From: an uncultured Acidocella sp.
GTDB lineage: Bacteria; Pseudomonadota; Alphaproteobacteria; Acetobacterales; Acetobacteraceae
Reading direction: 5' to 3'
NCBI RefSeq assembly: GCF_946222605.1
Contig: NZ_CAMIIE010000024.1
Span: 1 to 52,587, forward strand
Length of the DNA stretch: 52,587 nt
The notes under the pieces were generated by a model, which was given only the letters and a program-made list of their open reading frames with translations, ran no database searches and had not been told where the DNA came from. Made by a program: the position numbers and the translations under genes. The first letter of the stretch is position 1. Every line of letters starts with the position of its first letter. This document shows, in pieces, positions 14,392-23,351 of this stretch.

Positions 14392-17193
14392 TCAAAAATT
14401 GATCCCGAGCAGGGCGTTGTTGATCCGTTCCGCTGGCAGACCGAGCGGCAGCACGGCGCCGCGCCGGGTGGCCCGCACCCGCTCCGCCTGGGCGCCCAGA
14501 TCGAACACCAGCGCGTACAGCCCCGCCGCCCAGGCCTCGGTGAGGGTGAAGCACCAGGTTTCCGGGCAGATCGAGGGAATGAAGGCGAGGTCGGGCTGGA
14601 TCTGCGCGATCAGCCCGGCCAGCTCCTCGGGCTTGTAGCCGCCGGTGATCTTGACCCCGGCCTCGAGCAGCGCGCCGTCCTCGGCGCTGGACCCGATGAT
14701 GAAAAACTCCAAGGGCAGCGCGCGGGCTTTCGCATCCAGGGCGCAATCCAGCAGCACGTCGTAGCCCTTGGTGGGGCCGATGCCGCCCAGCACCGCGATC
14801 CGCCGCGCCCCCGCCCGTGGCGGGCGCAAGGAGACGGGCTGGCTGTCATCGTCCCACGCGGTGATGCGGGGCTTCAGCCCGGGGAAATGCCGCGCCAGGC
14901 GGCGGGCCATGTCCCCGGAGGGCACGCGCACCTCTCCGGCGGCGGCGAATTCGGCGCGGGAGCGGGCGAGCAGGCCTCGCACCGGCAGCGCCTCGAACAC
15001 GCCGCGCCGGTCCTGCTTTACGCAGGCCTCGCAGCCTTTCACATCCGGTTCGCCGCAATAGCGCAGCGGCGCCTCGCGCGTCGGGCGGTTCAGCAGCGAG
15101 ACGCGCGGGCAGAAGCTCGCATAATCATGCAGCACGATGTCCTGCCGTACCCCCAGCGCCGCCGCCAGCCCGCGCAGGGCCTCGTGCTGGCCCAGCATAT
15201 GGTGCATCTCCACCCGCTCGATCCTGAAGCCGCGCAGCAGTGCCAGCATGTCTTCGAACTGGCGGGCAAGGTCGAAGCTCAGGTTGGGGCTGGTCCGGGT
15301 ATGGCCGTCGCAGAGCAAGGCCGGCCAGGGGTAGCGCGGGGCTTTTCGGGTGGTGGGAAATTGCGTTGTCAGCACCAGGGGAAATTTCCCCTGCGCGCGC
15401 AATGCTTCGCAGACTCGCGCGATCTGCCTGGCCACCCCGCCGCCATGGCCATGGCTGATCAGCAGCACGCTGCGCCGCCCGGCGCGCGCCGCCTGCAGCC
15501 GGGCCGCATCCAGCGCGGCGCGGGCGGGGGCGAGCGCATCCGCCGCGCTGGCCTCTTCGATCAGCGCCCGGTAGCCCGGAAAGAGCTGCTCCAGCACAGT
15601 CTGATTGCGCCGCATCAGCGCCTGGGTGGCGCCGCGGAAGGAAACCCCGCCGCGATGCGCGACATAGGCGCCCAGCGCGGCAACGCTGGCAAAGCCGAGA
15701 TGGCGTGCGCGCAGGCAGAAATCATTCTCCTCGCCATAGCCCTGGGCGAACAGCGTGGTGCGCAAAAACCCTGTCTGTTTCAGGCAATCATGCCGGATAT
15801 AGAGGCAGAACCCGACCCCGGTGGGAATTTCCGCCCAGCCCAGCCCGTTGGTCTTATGTGCCAGCCGGTCCAGCCTGGTGGCGCCCGCCAGATCCGGCAT
15901 CGCATTGCCGCCGGCGGGATCGGGATAGGAGCAAAGCGTCGCTTCGTTGGAGAGCGGGGTGATCGTGCCGATGCAAGGCGCCGCATAGGCGACCTCGCGC
16001 AGCGTCGCGAAGGCATCTTTCGGGACCAGAACGTCACTATTGAGCAATATCACATCGTGATCTGCCGCCGCGCCCAGGCCGGTATTCACCGCCGCGCAGA
16101 AGCCCCGATTCGCCTCGTGCCGCAGCAGCTCGATCTGGCCGCGCTTGGCCGCCCGGTTCAGCAAGGCGGCGAGGGCCGGCTCCGGGGTGGCGTCATCGAC
16201 GACGATCAGCCTGGCGCCGGGCGGCGCGGCGCGGCGCGCACTGGCCAAGGCGGCCCTGGTCTCCTCCAGCCCGCGATAGACCGGCATGATGATGGCGAGC
16301 CGGGCCCGGCGCGGGCAGCGTGACGGGGCCCGGCCGCGCTGGGCCGCCTTGCGCGGGGGCTGCGCAAAATCCGCCGGGTTCAGCGGCGCGCCGAGCAGCG
16401 CCCGCCCATCCGCGCCGCTGACCAGATAAGGCGGGGTGAGGCCGGCGAGGCGCCGGGCGGTGAGGCTGAACCGGTAGCGGGGCAGCAGCGGCGTGGCCTC
16501 ATCCGCCGCCAGCGCGGCGCCGCAGGTGAGGCTGAGCCGGGCGCCATTGCCGCCGGTGACGATGAGGCGCGGCGTCTGTTCCGGTGCGGCCGGGCGTACC
16601 GCCCAGCCGCGCAGCCCGCCGCGATGCGCCTCCACCACGCCCTCTATTCGGTTCAGCACCGCTTCGTCGGGGGCGCCCCCGAGAAAGGGCGGCCGGCCGT
16701 GCTGGATGCGTGTTCCCCGCGCATCCATCCCCTGAAATCCGCCATAGCCGGCATTCAGGCTGATATGTTGCAGGAAGGCCGGCAGCTGCGGATCGTCCCC
16801 TAGACAATGGCGGGCCAGCAGGGCCTCGGCGGCGCGGGCGGCGGCGGCGGCATCGCCCTGAATCTGCGCGGCGATGGCGAGGCCTATCCAGGCGGTGGCA
16901 CTGTCATGCTTGGCCGCGATCTCGGCGAAACGCGCCGCCGCCCGTCGCGCACCGTCCGGCCCGTCCGCCAGCTCGCGCTGCGCCAGTTCGAGATCGATTC
17001 TCGGGTCTTGCGGCGCCAGCCGCTTGGCGCGGTGCAGCCAGAACAGCGCATCCTCGCCCGGGCGCTGCGCCCGCAGATAGGCGGCGGTGGCGGTGCTCGG
17101 GTCTGCCGTGCCGGGCGTTTTGCTCAAGCGCGGATACGGCTCATTCCGCCGCCGCGGCGGGGGGCAGGGCAGCGAGCGCGTCCTTGGCCTCAT
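14392..17193 (-). CDS. Large two-domain glycosyltransferase (GT2 plus GT4-like)
   Basis: This protein of up to 933 residues has a helical, TPR-like N-terminus (about 35-130), a beta-rich module (about 190-275) and a GT2 domain (about 300-540). The GT2 domain shows LAIIMPVYRGLEETRAAL, VVDDATPEPAL, the nucleotide-metal motif LLNSDVLVP and the GYGEENDFCLRARHLG acceptor block. A GT-B domain follows (about 575-930) with LLISHGHGGGVARQIARV, IAVLGGIGPTKGYDVL and SICPETWCFTLTEAWAAG. The ATG at 17193 overlaps the Sel1 gene by 53 bp. A TTG at 17127, 14 bp after the Sel1 stop, is the likelier start because no in-frame ATG follows early. Confidence 0.88.
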   Translation of the reverse strand: MRPRTRSLPCPPPRRRNEPYPRLSKTPGTADPSTATAAYLRAQRPGEDALFWLHRAKRLAPQDPRIDLELAQRELADGPDGARRAAARFAEIAAKHDSATAWIGLAIAAQIQGDAAAAARAAEALLARHCLGDDPQLPAFLQHISLNAGYGGFQGMDARGTRIQHGRPPFLGGAPDEAVLNRIEGVVEAHRGGLRGWAVRPAAPEQTPRLIVTGGNGARLSLTCGAALAADEATPLLPRYRFSLTARRLAGLTPPYLVSGADGRALLGAPLNPADFAQPPRKAAQRGRAPSRCPRRARLAIIMPVYRGLEETRAALASARRAAPPGARLIVVDDATPEPALAALLNRAAKRGQIELLRHEANRGFCAAVNTGLGAAADHDVILLNSDVLVPKDAFATLREVAYAAPCIGTITPLSNEATLCSYPDPAGGNAMPDLAGATRLDRLAHKTNGLGWAEIPTGVGFCLYIRHDCLKQTGFLRTTLFAQGYGEENDFCLRARHLGFASVAALGAYVAHRGGVSFRGATQALMRRNQTVLEQLFPGYRALIEEASAADALAPARAALDAARLQAARAGRRSVLLISHGHGGGVARQIARVCEALRAQGKFPLVLTTQFPTTRKAPRYPWPALLCDGHTRTSPNLSFDLARQFEDMLALLRGFRIERVEMHHMLGQHEALRGLAAALGVRQDIVLHDYASFCPRVSLLNRPTREAPLRYCGEPDVKGCEACVKQDRRGVFEALPVRGLLARSRAEFAAAGEVRVPSGDMARRLARHFPGLKPRITAWDDDSQPVSLRPPRAGARRIAVLGGIGPTKGYDVLLDCALDAKARALPLEFFIIGSSAEDGALLEAGVKITGGYKPEELAGLIAQIQPDLAFIPSICPETWCFTLTEAWAAGLYALVFDLGAQAERVRATRRGAVLPLGLPAERINNALLGINF

Positions 17194-18922
17194 CCAGCCC
17201 CGCCTCGGCGGCGAAGGTGAAGCATCGCCGCGCCGCTTCGAGATCGGGCGCGGTGGCGATGCCGTCGCGCAGATACAGGCCGAGCATCAAGGCGGCGCGG
17301 GGATGCTGGCGCTGCGCCGCCTTGCGGTACCAGGCCAGGGATTTGGCGCGATCGGTCTCGATCTGATGGCCGCCGCCATAGAGCGCGCCGAGCGAGAACA
17401 TCGCCTCCGCGCTCTCCTGTTCGCTGGCGCGCTCGAACAGCACCCGCGCCGCCTCATCGTCGCGCGGGCCGCCGAGGCCTTGCAGATGCAGCATGGCGAG
17501 ATCCAACAGCGCCGGCAGCAGATTGAGGTCGGCGGCCTTCTGCAGCCAGAGCCGCGCCTCTTCCAGATTCTGCTCCACCCCGCGCCCCTCGGCGAGGATG
17601 CGGCCATAGCGATACTGGGCGTTGACGACATTGTCCGCCGCCTTGCGGAACCAGTGCGCGGCCGCCGCGTCATCGCGCGCCACGCCCACACCTTCGGCGA
17701 GGCAGACCGCGAAATTATAGGCGCCGATGGGATCGCCGGATTCGGCCGCCTTGGCGAACCAGTCCTGCACCGGGGGAATTTCCGCGACGCGCGGATTGAC
17801 CTGACGCTTGACCACCATGGCGGCGAGATCCGTCTGGGCGCGCTGATCGCCCTGCTCGGCGGCAAGGCGCAGCCATTTCGCCGCCTCGTCCGGATTGCGC
17901 GGCACGGCGCCGATGCCGGTGAGGTTGAGTAGCCCGAGCGTGCGCGCCGCCCCCCGATGGCCGCCCTCGGCGGCGACCCGGAACCAGTTGGCGGCCTCGG
18001 CGTAATTCGGCGGAAACCCGTCATCGCCCTTGGCGTAGATCTCGCCGACGCGCATCGCCGCCTCGGCATCGCCGGCCAGGGCGGCGCGGCGCAGCCAGGT
18101 TTCACCCTCGACCTTGTTCTGCGCGATCACCTGGCCCTGATACAGCATGATGCCATAGCGGTGCTGGGCATCGCGTATGCCCTTCTCGGCCGCCAGCTTA
18201 TAATGTCTGGCGGCCTGTTCGAGATCCGCATGCACGCCGATGGCGCGTTCATGGATTAGCCCGAGATAGAAATGCCCGGTGGCCAGGTCCGCCTCGGCCG
18301 CCTTGCGGATATGCGCGACAGCGGCGAAGGTTTTCTCGTCGTCATCGGCTTCCAGCAACAGGATGGTGCCGAGCCCGAGATGGCCGTGCGGCAGGCCGCC
18401 GGCGGCGGCGCGGCCATACCAATGCTTGGCCTGCTCGATATTCTGCACCTCCGCCGGCCCGCGGGAATAGAGATAGCCAAGCTGGGTCTGCGCATTGGCT
18501 TCCCCGGCCTCGGCGGCCAGGGTCAGCCATTTCAACGCGGCCTGAAGGTCTGGCGCGGTCTGCTCGGGCGTCTCGGCGCCTTGATCCTGGGGGGCGAACA
18601 GGGCCTGGCTATGATCGTCCCGGTACAGCCCGTGAGCGTAGAGATTGCCCAGCTCCGCCTGCGCCTTGGCATCCCCCGCCTGGGCGGCCAGCAGCAGCCA
18701 GCGCGCCGCATCCTTGGCGCTGCGAAAGCCGGTGGCCGCACCGTTCAGGTAATAAAAGCCAAGCGCGCGCGCCGCCTCCGGCAACCCGGCCTCGGCGGCG
18801 GTGGCGAAGAGCGGAAAGGCGCGCTCATGCTCGCCCTCGGCCGCCAGCTCGCGGGCGCGGGCCAGGGCCTTTTGCGGATTACGCGCCGCCAGCTTGTCGG
18901 CAAGGGAGAATTTCACCGCCAT
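17141..18922 (-). CDS. Sel1-repeat (TPR-like) protein
   Basis: This 593-residue protein is built almost entirely of Sel1-like repeats of about 36 residues. Typical units are AKWLRLAAEQGDQRAQTDLA, AAHWFRKAADNVVNAQYRYG and ARHYKLAAEKGIRDAQHRYG. No export signal is seen. Such solenoids serve as scaffolds for protein-protein contacts. The gene starts 3 bp after the HlyD stop and overlaps the next glycosyltransferase, so it belongs to the same transcription unit and may organise the secretion or glycosylation machinery. That role is inferred from context. Confidence 0.9.
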   Translation of the reverse strand: MAVKFSLADKLAARNPQKALARARELAAEGEHERAFPLFATAAEAGLPEAARALGFYYLNGAATGFRSAKDAARWLLLAAQAGDAKAQAELGNLYAHGLYRDDHSQALFAPQDQGAETPEQTAPDLQAALKWLTLAAEAGEANAQTQLGYLYSRGPAEVQNIEQAKHWYGRAAAGGLPHGHLGLGTILLLEADDDEKTFAAVAHIRKAAEADLATGHFYLGLIHERAIGVHADLEQAARHYKLAAEKGIRDAQHRYGIMLYQGQVIAQNKVEGETWLRRAALAGDAEAAMRVGEIYAKGDDGFPPNYAEAANWFRVAAEGGHRGAARTLGLLNLTGIGAVPRNPDEAAKWLRLAAEQGDQRAQTDLAAMVVKRQVNPRVAEIPPVQDWFAKAAESGDPIGAYNFAVCLAEGVGVARDDAAAAHWFRKAADNVVNAQYRYGRILAEGRGVEQNLEEARLWLQKAADLNLLPALLDLAMLHLQGLGGPRDDEAARVLFERASEQESAEAMFSLGALYGGGHQIETDRAKSLAWYRKAAQRQHPRAALMLGLYLRDGIATAPDLEAARRCFTFAAEAGLDEAKDALAALPPAAAAE

Positions 18923-18925
18923 GGC

Positions 18926-20344
18926 TCAGGGCTCGTGCAAGCTCTGATAGGCGACAGGCGCCATCTGCGAGAGGAAATAGGAGAGGATGGAATGCTTGCC
19001 GACGACGATATCCGCCTCCAGCGGCATCCCCGGCACCAGCCGGAAGCCGGGCGGCACATTATGCAGGTTCATCACATCCAAGGAGATCTGCGCCTTGTAA
19101 TACAGCGTATGCGGCGCGGTGGGCAGCGGCGCGCCCATGGTCACGGCATTTTCCTGGTTCTGCGGGTTGATGCTCTCCGGGCTGACCGATTGCACGGTGC
19201 CCACGGCGCTGCCGTAACGGGTGGAATCCAGCGTATTGAACTTGATGGTGACCTTGTCGCCCACCCGCACGAAGCCGGATTCATCGGCGGGAATATCGGC
19301 CTCGACGATGAAGGGGGCGTTGATCGGCGCCAGCTGCATCAGCTGCTGGCCGGCCTGCAGCACCGAGCCGACGGAGACCGGGGCCACGCTCTGCACGATC
19401 GCATCCTGCGGCGCCTGCAGCACCAGCAGCGCATGGTTGAGCTTCGCCTTCGCCAGCTCCTGCTGGGACTGGGCGAGATTATTCAGCGCGGTGGCGAGAT
19501 CGGTCGAGATTTTCGCGCGGAACTCCTGGGCGAAGCTGTCGCGCTGCGCCTGCACGGCGGCGAGCTGGCGCTCATCCGCCTGGGCCTGGGACTGGGCCTG
19601 GGAGAGCTGCGCCTGGACATTCACCCGTTCATCGGTCGCGGCCTCTGAATCGAGCTGGCTGCCCACCTGCATCTGCTGCAGCTTCTTGCGCATCTCCTCG
19701 ACATTGGTGGCGATTTTCAGCCTTTGGGCATAATAATCCGCCTGCTGCTGGTAGCCGGTGATCTGGGTTTTCAGCTGGTTGATCTGCTGGTCGTAATTCT
19801 CCAGCGTGTAATGATACTGGCCCATCTGCTGGTTATAGGTCTGCAGCATCAGCGCCGAGGCCGGGTTGTTGGGATCCGGCACATAGGGCTTGTCCTCTTC
19901 CTGCGCCTTCAGCTGCGCCACCTGGGCGGCGTAGTTCTGCTCCTGCTGGGTGAGGGCGTCGTAGTCCGCTGTCGCGTAGGTCGGGTCCAGCGAGGCCAGA
20001 ACCTGGCCCTTATAGACGAGGTCGCCCGGGCGGACATTGATGTCGCGCACGATCGAGGCGGCGCTGAAGGCCTGCACGCTGATATCCGGTATCGTGGCGT
20101 TCAGGATGCCGGTGGCGGTCACCAGCCGGTCCACCTTGAACACGGCGGCGATGATCAGCACGATCGCCACCAGAGCGGTGATCGTATAGCCGGTCGAACG
20201 CGCCAGCGGCGGCAGCGGCGTGGCGATGACGGCGGCGGTGGGGGACTGGAATTCCAGCGCCGCCATCGGCAGCGTGTCTTCCGCGCCGGTCGTCGCCAGG
20301 GCGCGCCGGGGGGATTTAGACAATAGCTGGCTGAGACGATTCAT
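18926..20344 (-). CDS. HlyD-family type I secretion membrane-fusion protein
   Basis: This 472-residue periplasmic adaptor has a single N-terminal membrane segment (TGYTITALVAIVLIIAAVF) and the lipoyl/barrel region starting VRDINVRPGDLVYKGQVLASLDP. A long Gln-rich coiled coil follows (about residues 125-300, e.g. QLSQAQSQAQADERQLAAVQ). The second lipoyl half, APQDAIVQSVAPVSVGSVLQAG, and the C-terminal barrel come last. It should link the ABC protein to a TolC-like outer-membrane channel, which is not in the window. The start at 20344 is preferred to 20365, and even so it overlaps the ABC gene by 29 bp. Confidence 0.93.
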   Translation of the reverse strand: MNRLSQLLSKSPRRALATTGAEDTLPMAALEFQSPTAAVIATPLPPLARSTGYTITALVAIVLIIAAVFKVDRLVTATGILNATIPDISVQAFSAASIVRDINVRPGDLVYKGQVLASLDPTYATADYDALTQQEQNYAAQVAQLKAQEEDKPYVPDPNNPASALMLQTYNQQMGQYHYTLENYDQQINQLKTQITGYQQQADYYAQRLKIATNVEEMRKKLQQMQVGSQLDSEAATDERVNVQAQLSQAQSQAQADERQLAAVQAQRDSFAQEFRAKISTDLATALNNLAQSQQELAKAKLNHALLVLQAPQDAIVQSVAPVSVGSVLQAGQQLMQLAPINAPFIVEADIPADESGFVRVGDKVTIKFNTLDSTRYGSAVGTVQSVSPESINPQNQENAVTMGAPLPTAPHTLYYKAQISLDVMNLHNVPPGFRLVPGMPLEADIVVGKHSILSYFLSQMAPVAYQSLHEP

Positions 20345-22595
20345 CGTCGAACCCTTCAGGCGCAAGGTGGCGGTTCTGCTGGAACCAGAGATGGCGATAG
20401 ATGGCGCAACGCTCGACCAGCTCCTTATGCGGGCCGATATCGATGGTCTTGCCCTGGTCGAGCACCATGATCAGGTCGCAATCCAGCAGCGAGGAGAGGC
20501 GGTGAGAGACGATGACCATGGTCCGCCCGGCGGCGATGCGCTGGATATTGGCATTCACCAGCGCCTCGCTTTCCGGATCGAGCGCGGAGGTGGCCTCGTC
20601 CAGGATCAGCACCCGCGGGTCGGAGATCAGCGCGCGGGCGATGGCCAGGCGCTGCTTCTGCCCGCCGGAGAGGTTGGGCGAGCCTTCCTGGATGAAGGTG
20701 TCATAGCCATTGGGCAGGCGCTCGATGAACTCCTCGGCACCGGCCAGACGCGCGGCGCGCACCGCATCCTCAAAGGACAGCCCCGGCCGGCCGGCGATGA
20801 TATTCTCCCGCACCGTGCCGCGGAACAGGAAGTTATCCTGCAGCACCATGCCGAAATTCTTGCGGATATGGCGCAGATTGATCTCGCGCATATCGGTGCC
20901 GTCGATGCGGATGGAGCCGACATAGTCGCGGTTGATGCCCTGCAGCAGCCGGGTGATGGTGGATTTGCCCGAGCCCGAACGCCCGACCAGCCCCAGCATG
21001 GTGCCGGCGGGGATCTTGAAATTCATCTTGTCCAGCGCCGGGGTCTTGGCTCCTTCATAGCGGAAGGTGACGTCCCGGAACTCGATCGCGCCCTCGAAAC
21101 GCGGACGCAGCCCCGCGGTCAGCGCCTGGCGCTCATTCGGCCGGTTCAGCACATGGCCGACCTGATCGATGGAGGCGCGGGCCTGATGCACCTCGTCCAG
21201 CAGGCCGGCGAGGCTGACCAGCGGGCCGGCGACGCGCCCGCCCAGCAGCATGAAGCCGAACAGGCTGGAGCTGTCGATCGAGTTCTGGGTGTGCAGCACG
21301 ATGAAGGCGCCGACCAGGATGACGCCATAGCTGCAATAACGCTGCAGCGGCATGGTCAGCACCGTCGGCCAGTTGGCCATGCGCGCCTGCTCGACATTCA
21401 ACTCCGCAACCTCGGCGACGCTGGCATCCCATTGCGTGGCGCGGGTACCCTCCAGTGCCAGCGCCTTGACGGTGCGGATGCCGAACACGGTTTCGATCAG
21501 GATCGAGCCCTTGGCGGATTCCGCCGCGATCACCTTGCCGATCAGGATGCCCATCGGGCGCAGGAACACGGCGATGATCGCCGCGATCAGGGCGGCGGCG
21601 ATCAGGATGGTCCAGGCCAGCGGCGCGCTCATATAGAACAGGATCGGCAGCAGCAGGATCAGCATGAACACGTCGATGAAGGCGTTCATCAGCTTGCCGG
21701 TGAGAAAGTCCCGCACCCGGTTGACCTGGCTGATCTTGTAGGAAATCTGCCCGGCCTGCTCGCGTTCGAAAAATTCGATCGGCAGCGCCACCAGCCGGTC
21801 GAAGATCATCAGGTTGAGCTTCGCGTCCAGCTTGGCCGCGAGCACCACCTCCATCATCTTCCGGCTCCAGGTCATGATCGCCTCGAAGAGCACCGCGACA
21901 AGCATCAGGATGATGACGAGATTGAGCGTCTGCGTGCTGTGGAACTGGATGACCACGCCGATGATGCGCATCACCACCAGGATCGGCACCAGGCTGAGCA
22001 CGGTCAGCGTCACCGAGGTGATGGCGATATCGCGCAGGATCTTCGCATCGCCCCAGACGATCCGCGCGATCATGCCGAGATTGAAGGGCTGTTCCTCGAG
22101 CGCGCCGTGGCGGCTGGCGCGGATCAGCAAGGTGCCGCCGCTCCAGACCTGCTTCAGCCGCAGCTCATCCACCAGCACCGGGGCGGCGGAGGCCGGCTGG
22201 CGCGGGTCGCGCAGCACCAGCACGCCGCGTCCCCGGTCGCGCCCCACCAGCAGGGCGGCGCCCCCATCGTCCAGCAGCAGGATGATGGGGGAGGGCGATT
22301 CCATATTCATGATCTGGCGGAAATTCATCTGCACGCCGCGCGCCCACAGCCCGGCTTCCTTCAGCCAGACCACCAGCTCGGGCGGCGGCGGCGCCGCCTC
22401 GCTGCCGCGCAGGCGCAACCCGTCCAGATCCATTTCGACGCCATGGAAGCGCGCGACATTCAGCACCGCCGCCATACGTGCCTCGCCGGCCTGATTCAGC
22501 TGCAGCTTGGCATCGCTGAGGGCCGCCATGTCGGGGTTGGCGGGACCTCTCGGCTCGTCGGCGCCCAATCCGGGGTTGCGCGGCGTGTCATTCAT
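20316..22595 (-). CDS. Type I secretion ABC transporter with inactive C39-like domain
   Basis: This 759-residue HlyB-type transporter has an N-terminal peptidase-C39-like domain (about 30-160) that lacks the catalytic Cys in its expected early helix (EARMAAVLNVARFHG). It is therefore a docking domain rather than a protease. Transmembrane segments span about 180-460. The nucleotide-binding domain shows Walker A GRSGSGKST (538-546), LSGGQ (642-646), Walker B VLILDE (662-667) and the H-loop VIVSHRLSS. It pairs with the HlyD protein downstream, which overlaps its 3' end. No RTX or other substrate gene is present in the window. Confidence 0.93.
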   Translation of the reverse strand: MNDTPRNPGLGADEPRGPANPDMAALSDAKLQLNQAGEARMAAVLNVARFHGVEMDLDGLRLRGSEAAPPPPELVVWLKEAGLWARGVQMNFRQIMNMESPSPIILLLDDGGAALLVGRDRGRGVLVLRDPRQPASAAPVLVDELRLKQVWSGGTLLIRASRHGALEEQPFNLGMIARIVWGDAKILRDIAITSVTLTVLSLVPILVVMRIIGVVIQFHSTQTLNLVIILMLVAVLFEAIMTWSRKMMEVVLAAKLDAKLNLMIFDRLVALPIEFFEREQAGQISYKISQVNRVRDFLTGKLMNAFIDVFMLILLLPILFYMSAPLAWTILIAAALIAAIIAVFLRPMGILIGKVIAAESAKGSILIETVFGIRTVKALALEGTRATQWDASVAEVAELNVEQARMANWPTVLTMPLQRYCSYGVILVGAFIVLHTQNSIDSSSLFGFMLLGGRVAGPLVSLAGLLDEVHQARASIDQVGHVLNRPNERQALTAGLRPRFEGAIEFRDVTFRYEGAKTPALDKMNFKIPAGTMLGLVGRSGSGKSTITRLLQGINRDYVGSIRIDGTDMREINLRHIRKNFGMVLQDNFLFRGTVRENIIAGRPGLSFEDAVRAARLAGAEEFIERLPNGYDTFIQEGSPNLSGGQKQRLAIARALISDPRVLILDEATSALDPESEALVNANIQRIAAGRTMVIVSHRLSSLLDCDLIMVLDQGKTIDIGPHKELVERCAIYRHLWFQQNRHLAPEGFDDESSQPAIV

Positions 22596-22739
22596 CTGGT
22601 CTCAACCCTCACTCATGCGGCAGCATCCGGCGCCGCTAGGCGTCGTGACGCCCTCGCTTTATGCCCGGAAAACGGCGCGGAACACAACGGTACGGCAGCG
22701 CGCCGCCGAAAGATAACCAATTCATAAAATACACAAAAA

Positions 22740-22753
22740 TATAAAATTTTATA
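22740..22753. promoter_or_regulatory. AT-rich perfect palindrome in the divergent promoter region
   Basis: TATAAAATTTTATA is a perfect 14-bp palindrome within an unusually AT-rich stretch (about 22710-22765), in the 253-bp gap between the divergent ABC transporter (starting 22595) and the acetyltransferase (22849). It could be an operator or simply part of -10 elements for both directions. The rest of the gap shows no ORF or other structure that I could support. Confidence 0.4.
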
Positions 22754-22848
22754 AACTTCGTGCAATGATTGCCGGTTTTCGGTCCGCCCGGGATTTGCCA
22801 TCGCCGGGCGGGTTGCATTACCCAGAAGCGCAAATGACAGGCAGGCCC

Positions 22849-23340
22849 ATGAAAATCAGACCCGCGACCACCGACGATTTGGCGCAGATGCAGGCGATCT
22901 ACGCCTATCATGTGCTGCACGGCACCGGCTCCTTCGAGGATGTGCCGCCCTCTCTGGAGGAGCTGAGCCAGCGATTCGAGGCCAATCAGGCCGCCGGCTA
23001 TGCCTGGCTGGTGGCCGAGGACGGGCCGAAAATTCTGGGTTATGGCTATTACGGCCCGTTCCGCACCCGCCCGGCCTATAAGCATACGGTCGAGGACAGC
23101 GTGTATGTGCGCGAGGATGTGCGCGGCCAGGGGGTCGGCAAGGCGCTGGTTCTCGGGCTGGTCGAAGCGGCACAGGCGGCGGGCTATAAGCAGATGGTCT
23201 CGCTGATCGGGGATTCGGAGAACACCGCTTCCATCGGCGTGCATGCCAGCCTTGGCTTCCAGCATGCCGGCACCATGCGCAAGGTCGGCTTCAAGCTGGA
23301 GCGCTGGCTGGACGTGGTGATCATGCAGAAGGCGCTCTGA
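22849..23340 (+). CDS. GNAT acetyltransferase, phosphinothricin acetyltransferase-like
   Basis: This 163-residue protein matches the Pat/Bar/MnaT branch of GNAT enzymes. It begins MKIRPATTDDLAQMQAIYAYHVLHGTGSFE, which corresponds to the characteristic substrate-facing segment. The acetyl-CoA loop VREDVRGQGVGKALVLGLVEAA lies at about 86-107, and SLIGDSENTASIGVHASLGFQHAGTM follows. These enzymes N-acetylate methionine sulfoximine, phosphinothricin or related amino acids. The start at 22849 has AGGCAGG 5 bp upstream; an ATG at 22834 is the alternative. Confidence 0.9.
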   Translation: MKIRPATTDDLAQMQAIYAYHVLHGTGSFEDVPPSLEELSQRFEANQAAGYAWLVAEDGPKILGYGYYGPFRTRPAYKHTVEDSVYVREDVRGQGVGKALVLGLVEAAQAAGYKQMVSLIGDSENTASIGVHASLGFQHAGTMRKVGFKLERWLDVVIMQKAL

Positions 23341-23351
23341 GGCGCCCCGGC

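Noticed and set aside
20220..22727. Long plus-strand frame across the ABC transporter (835 codons)
   Set aside because: It lacks family features and is antisense to a complete type I secretion ATPase with Walker A, LSGGQ and Walker B.
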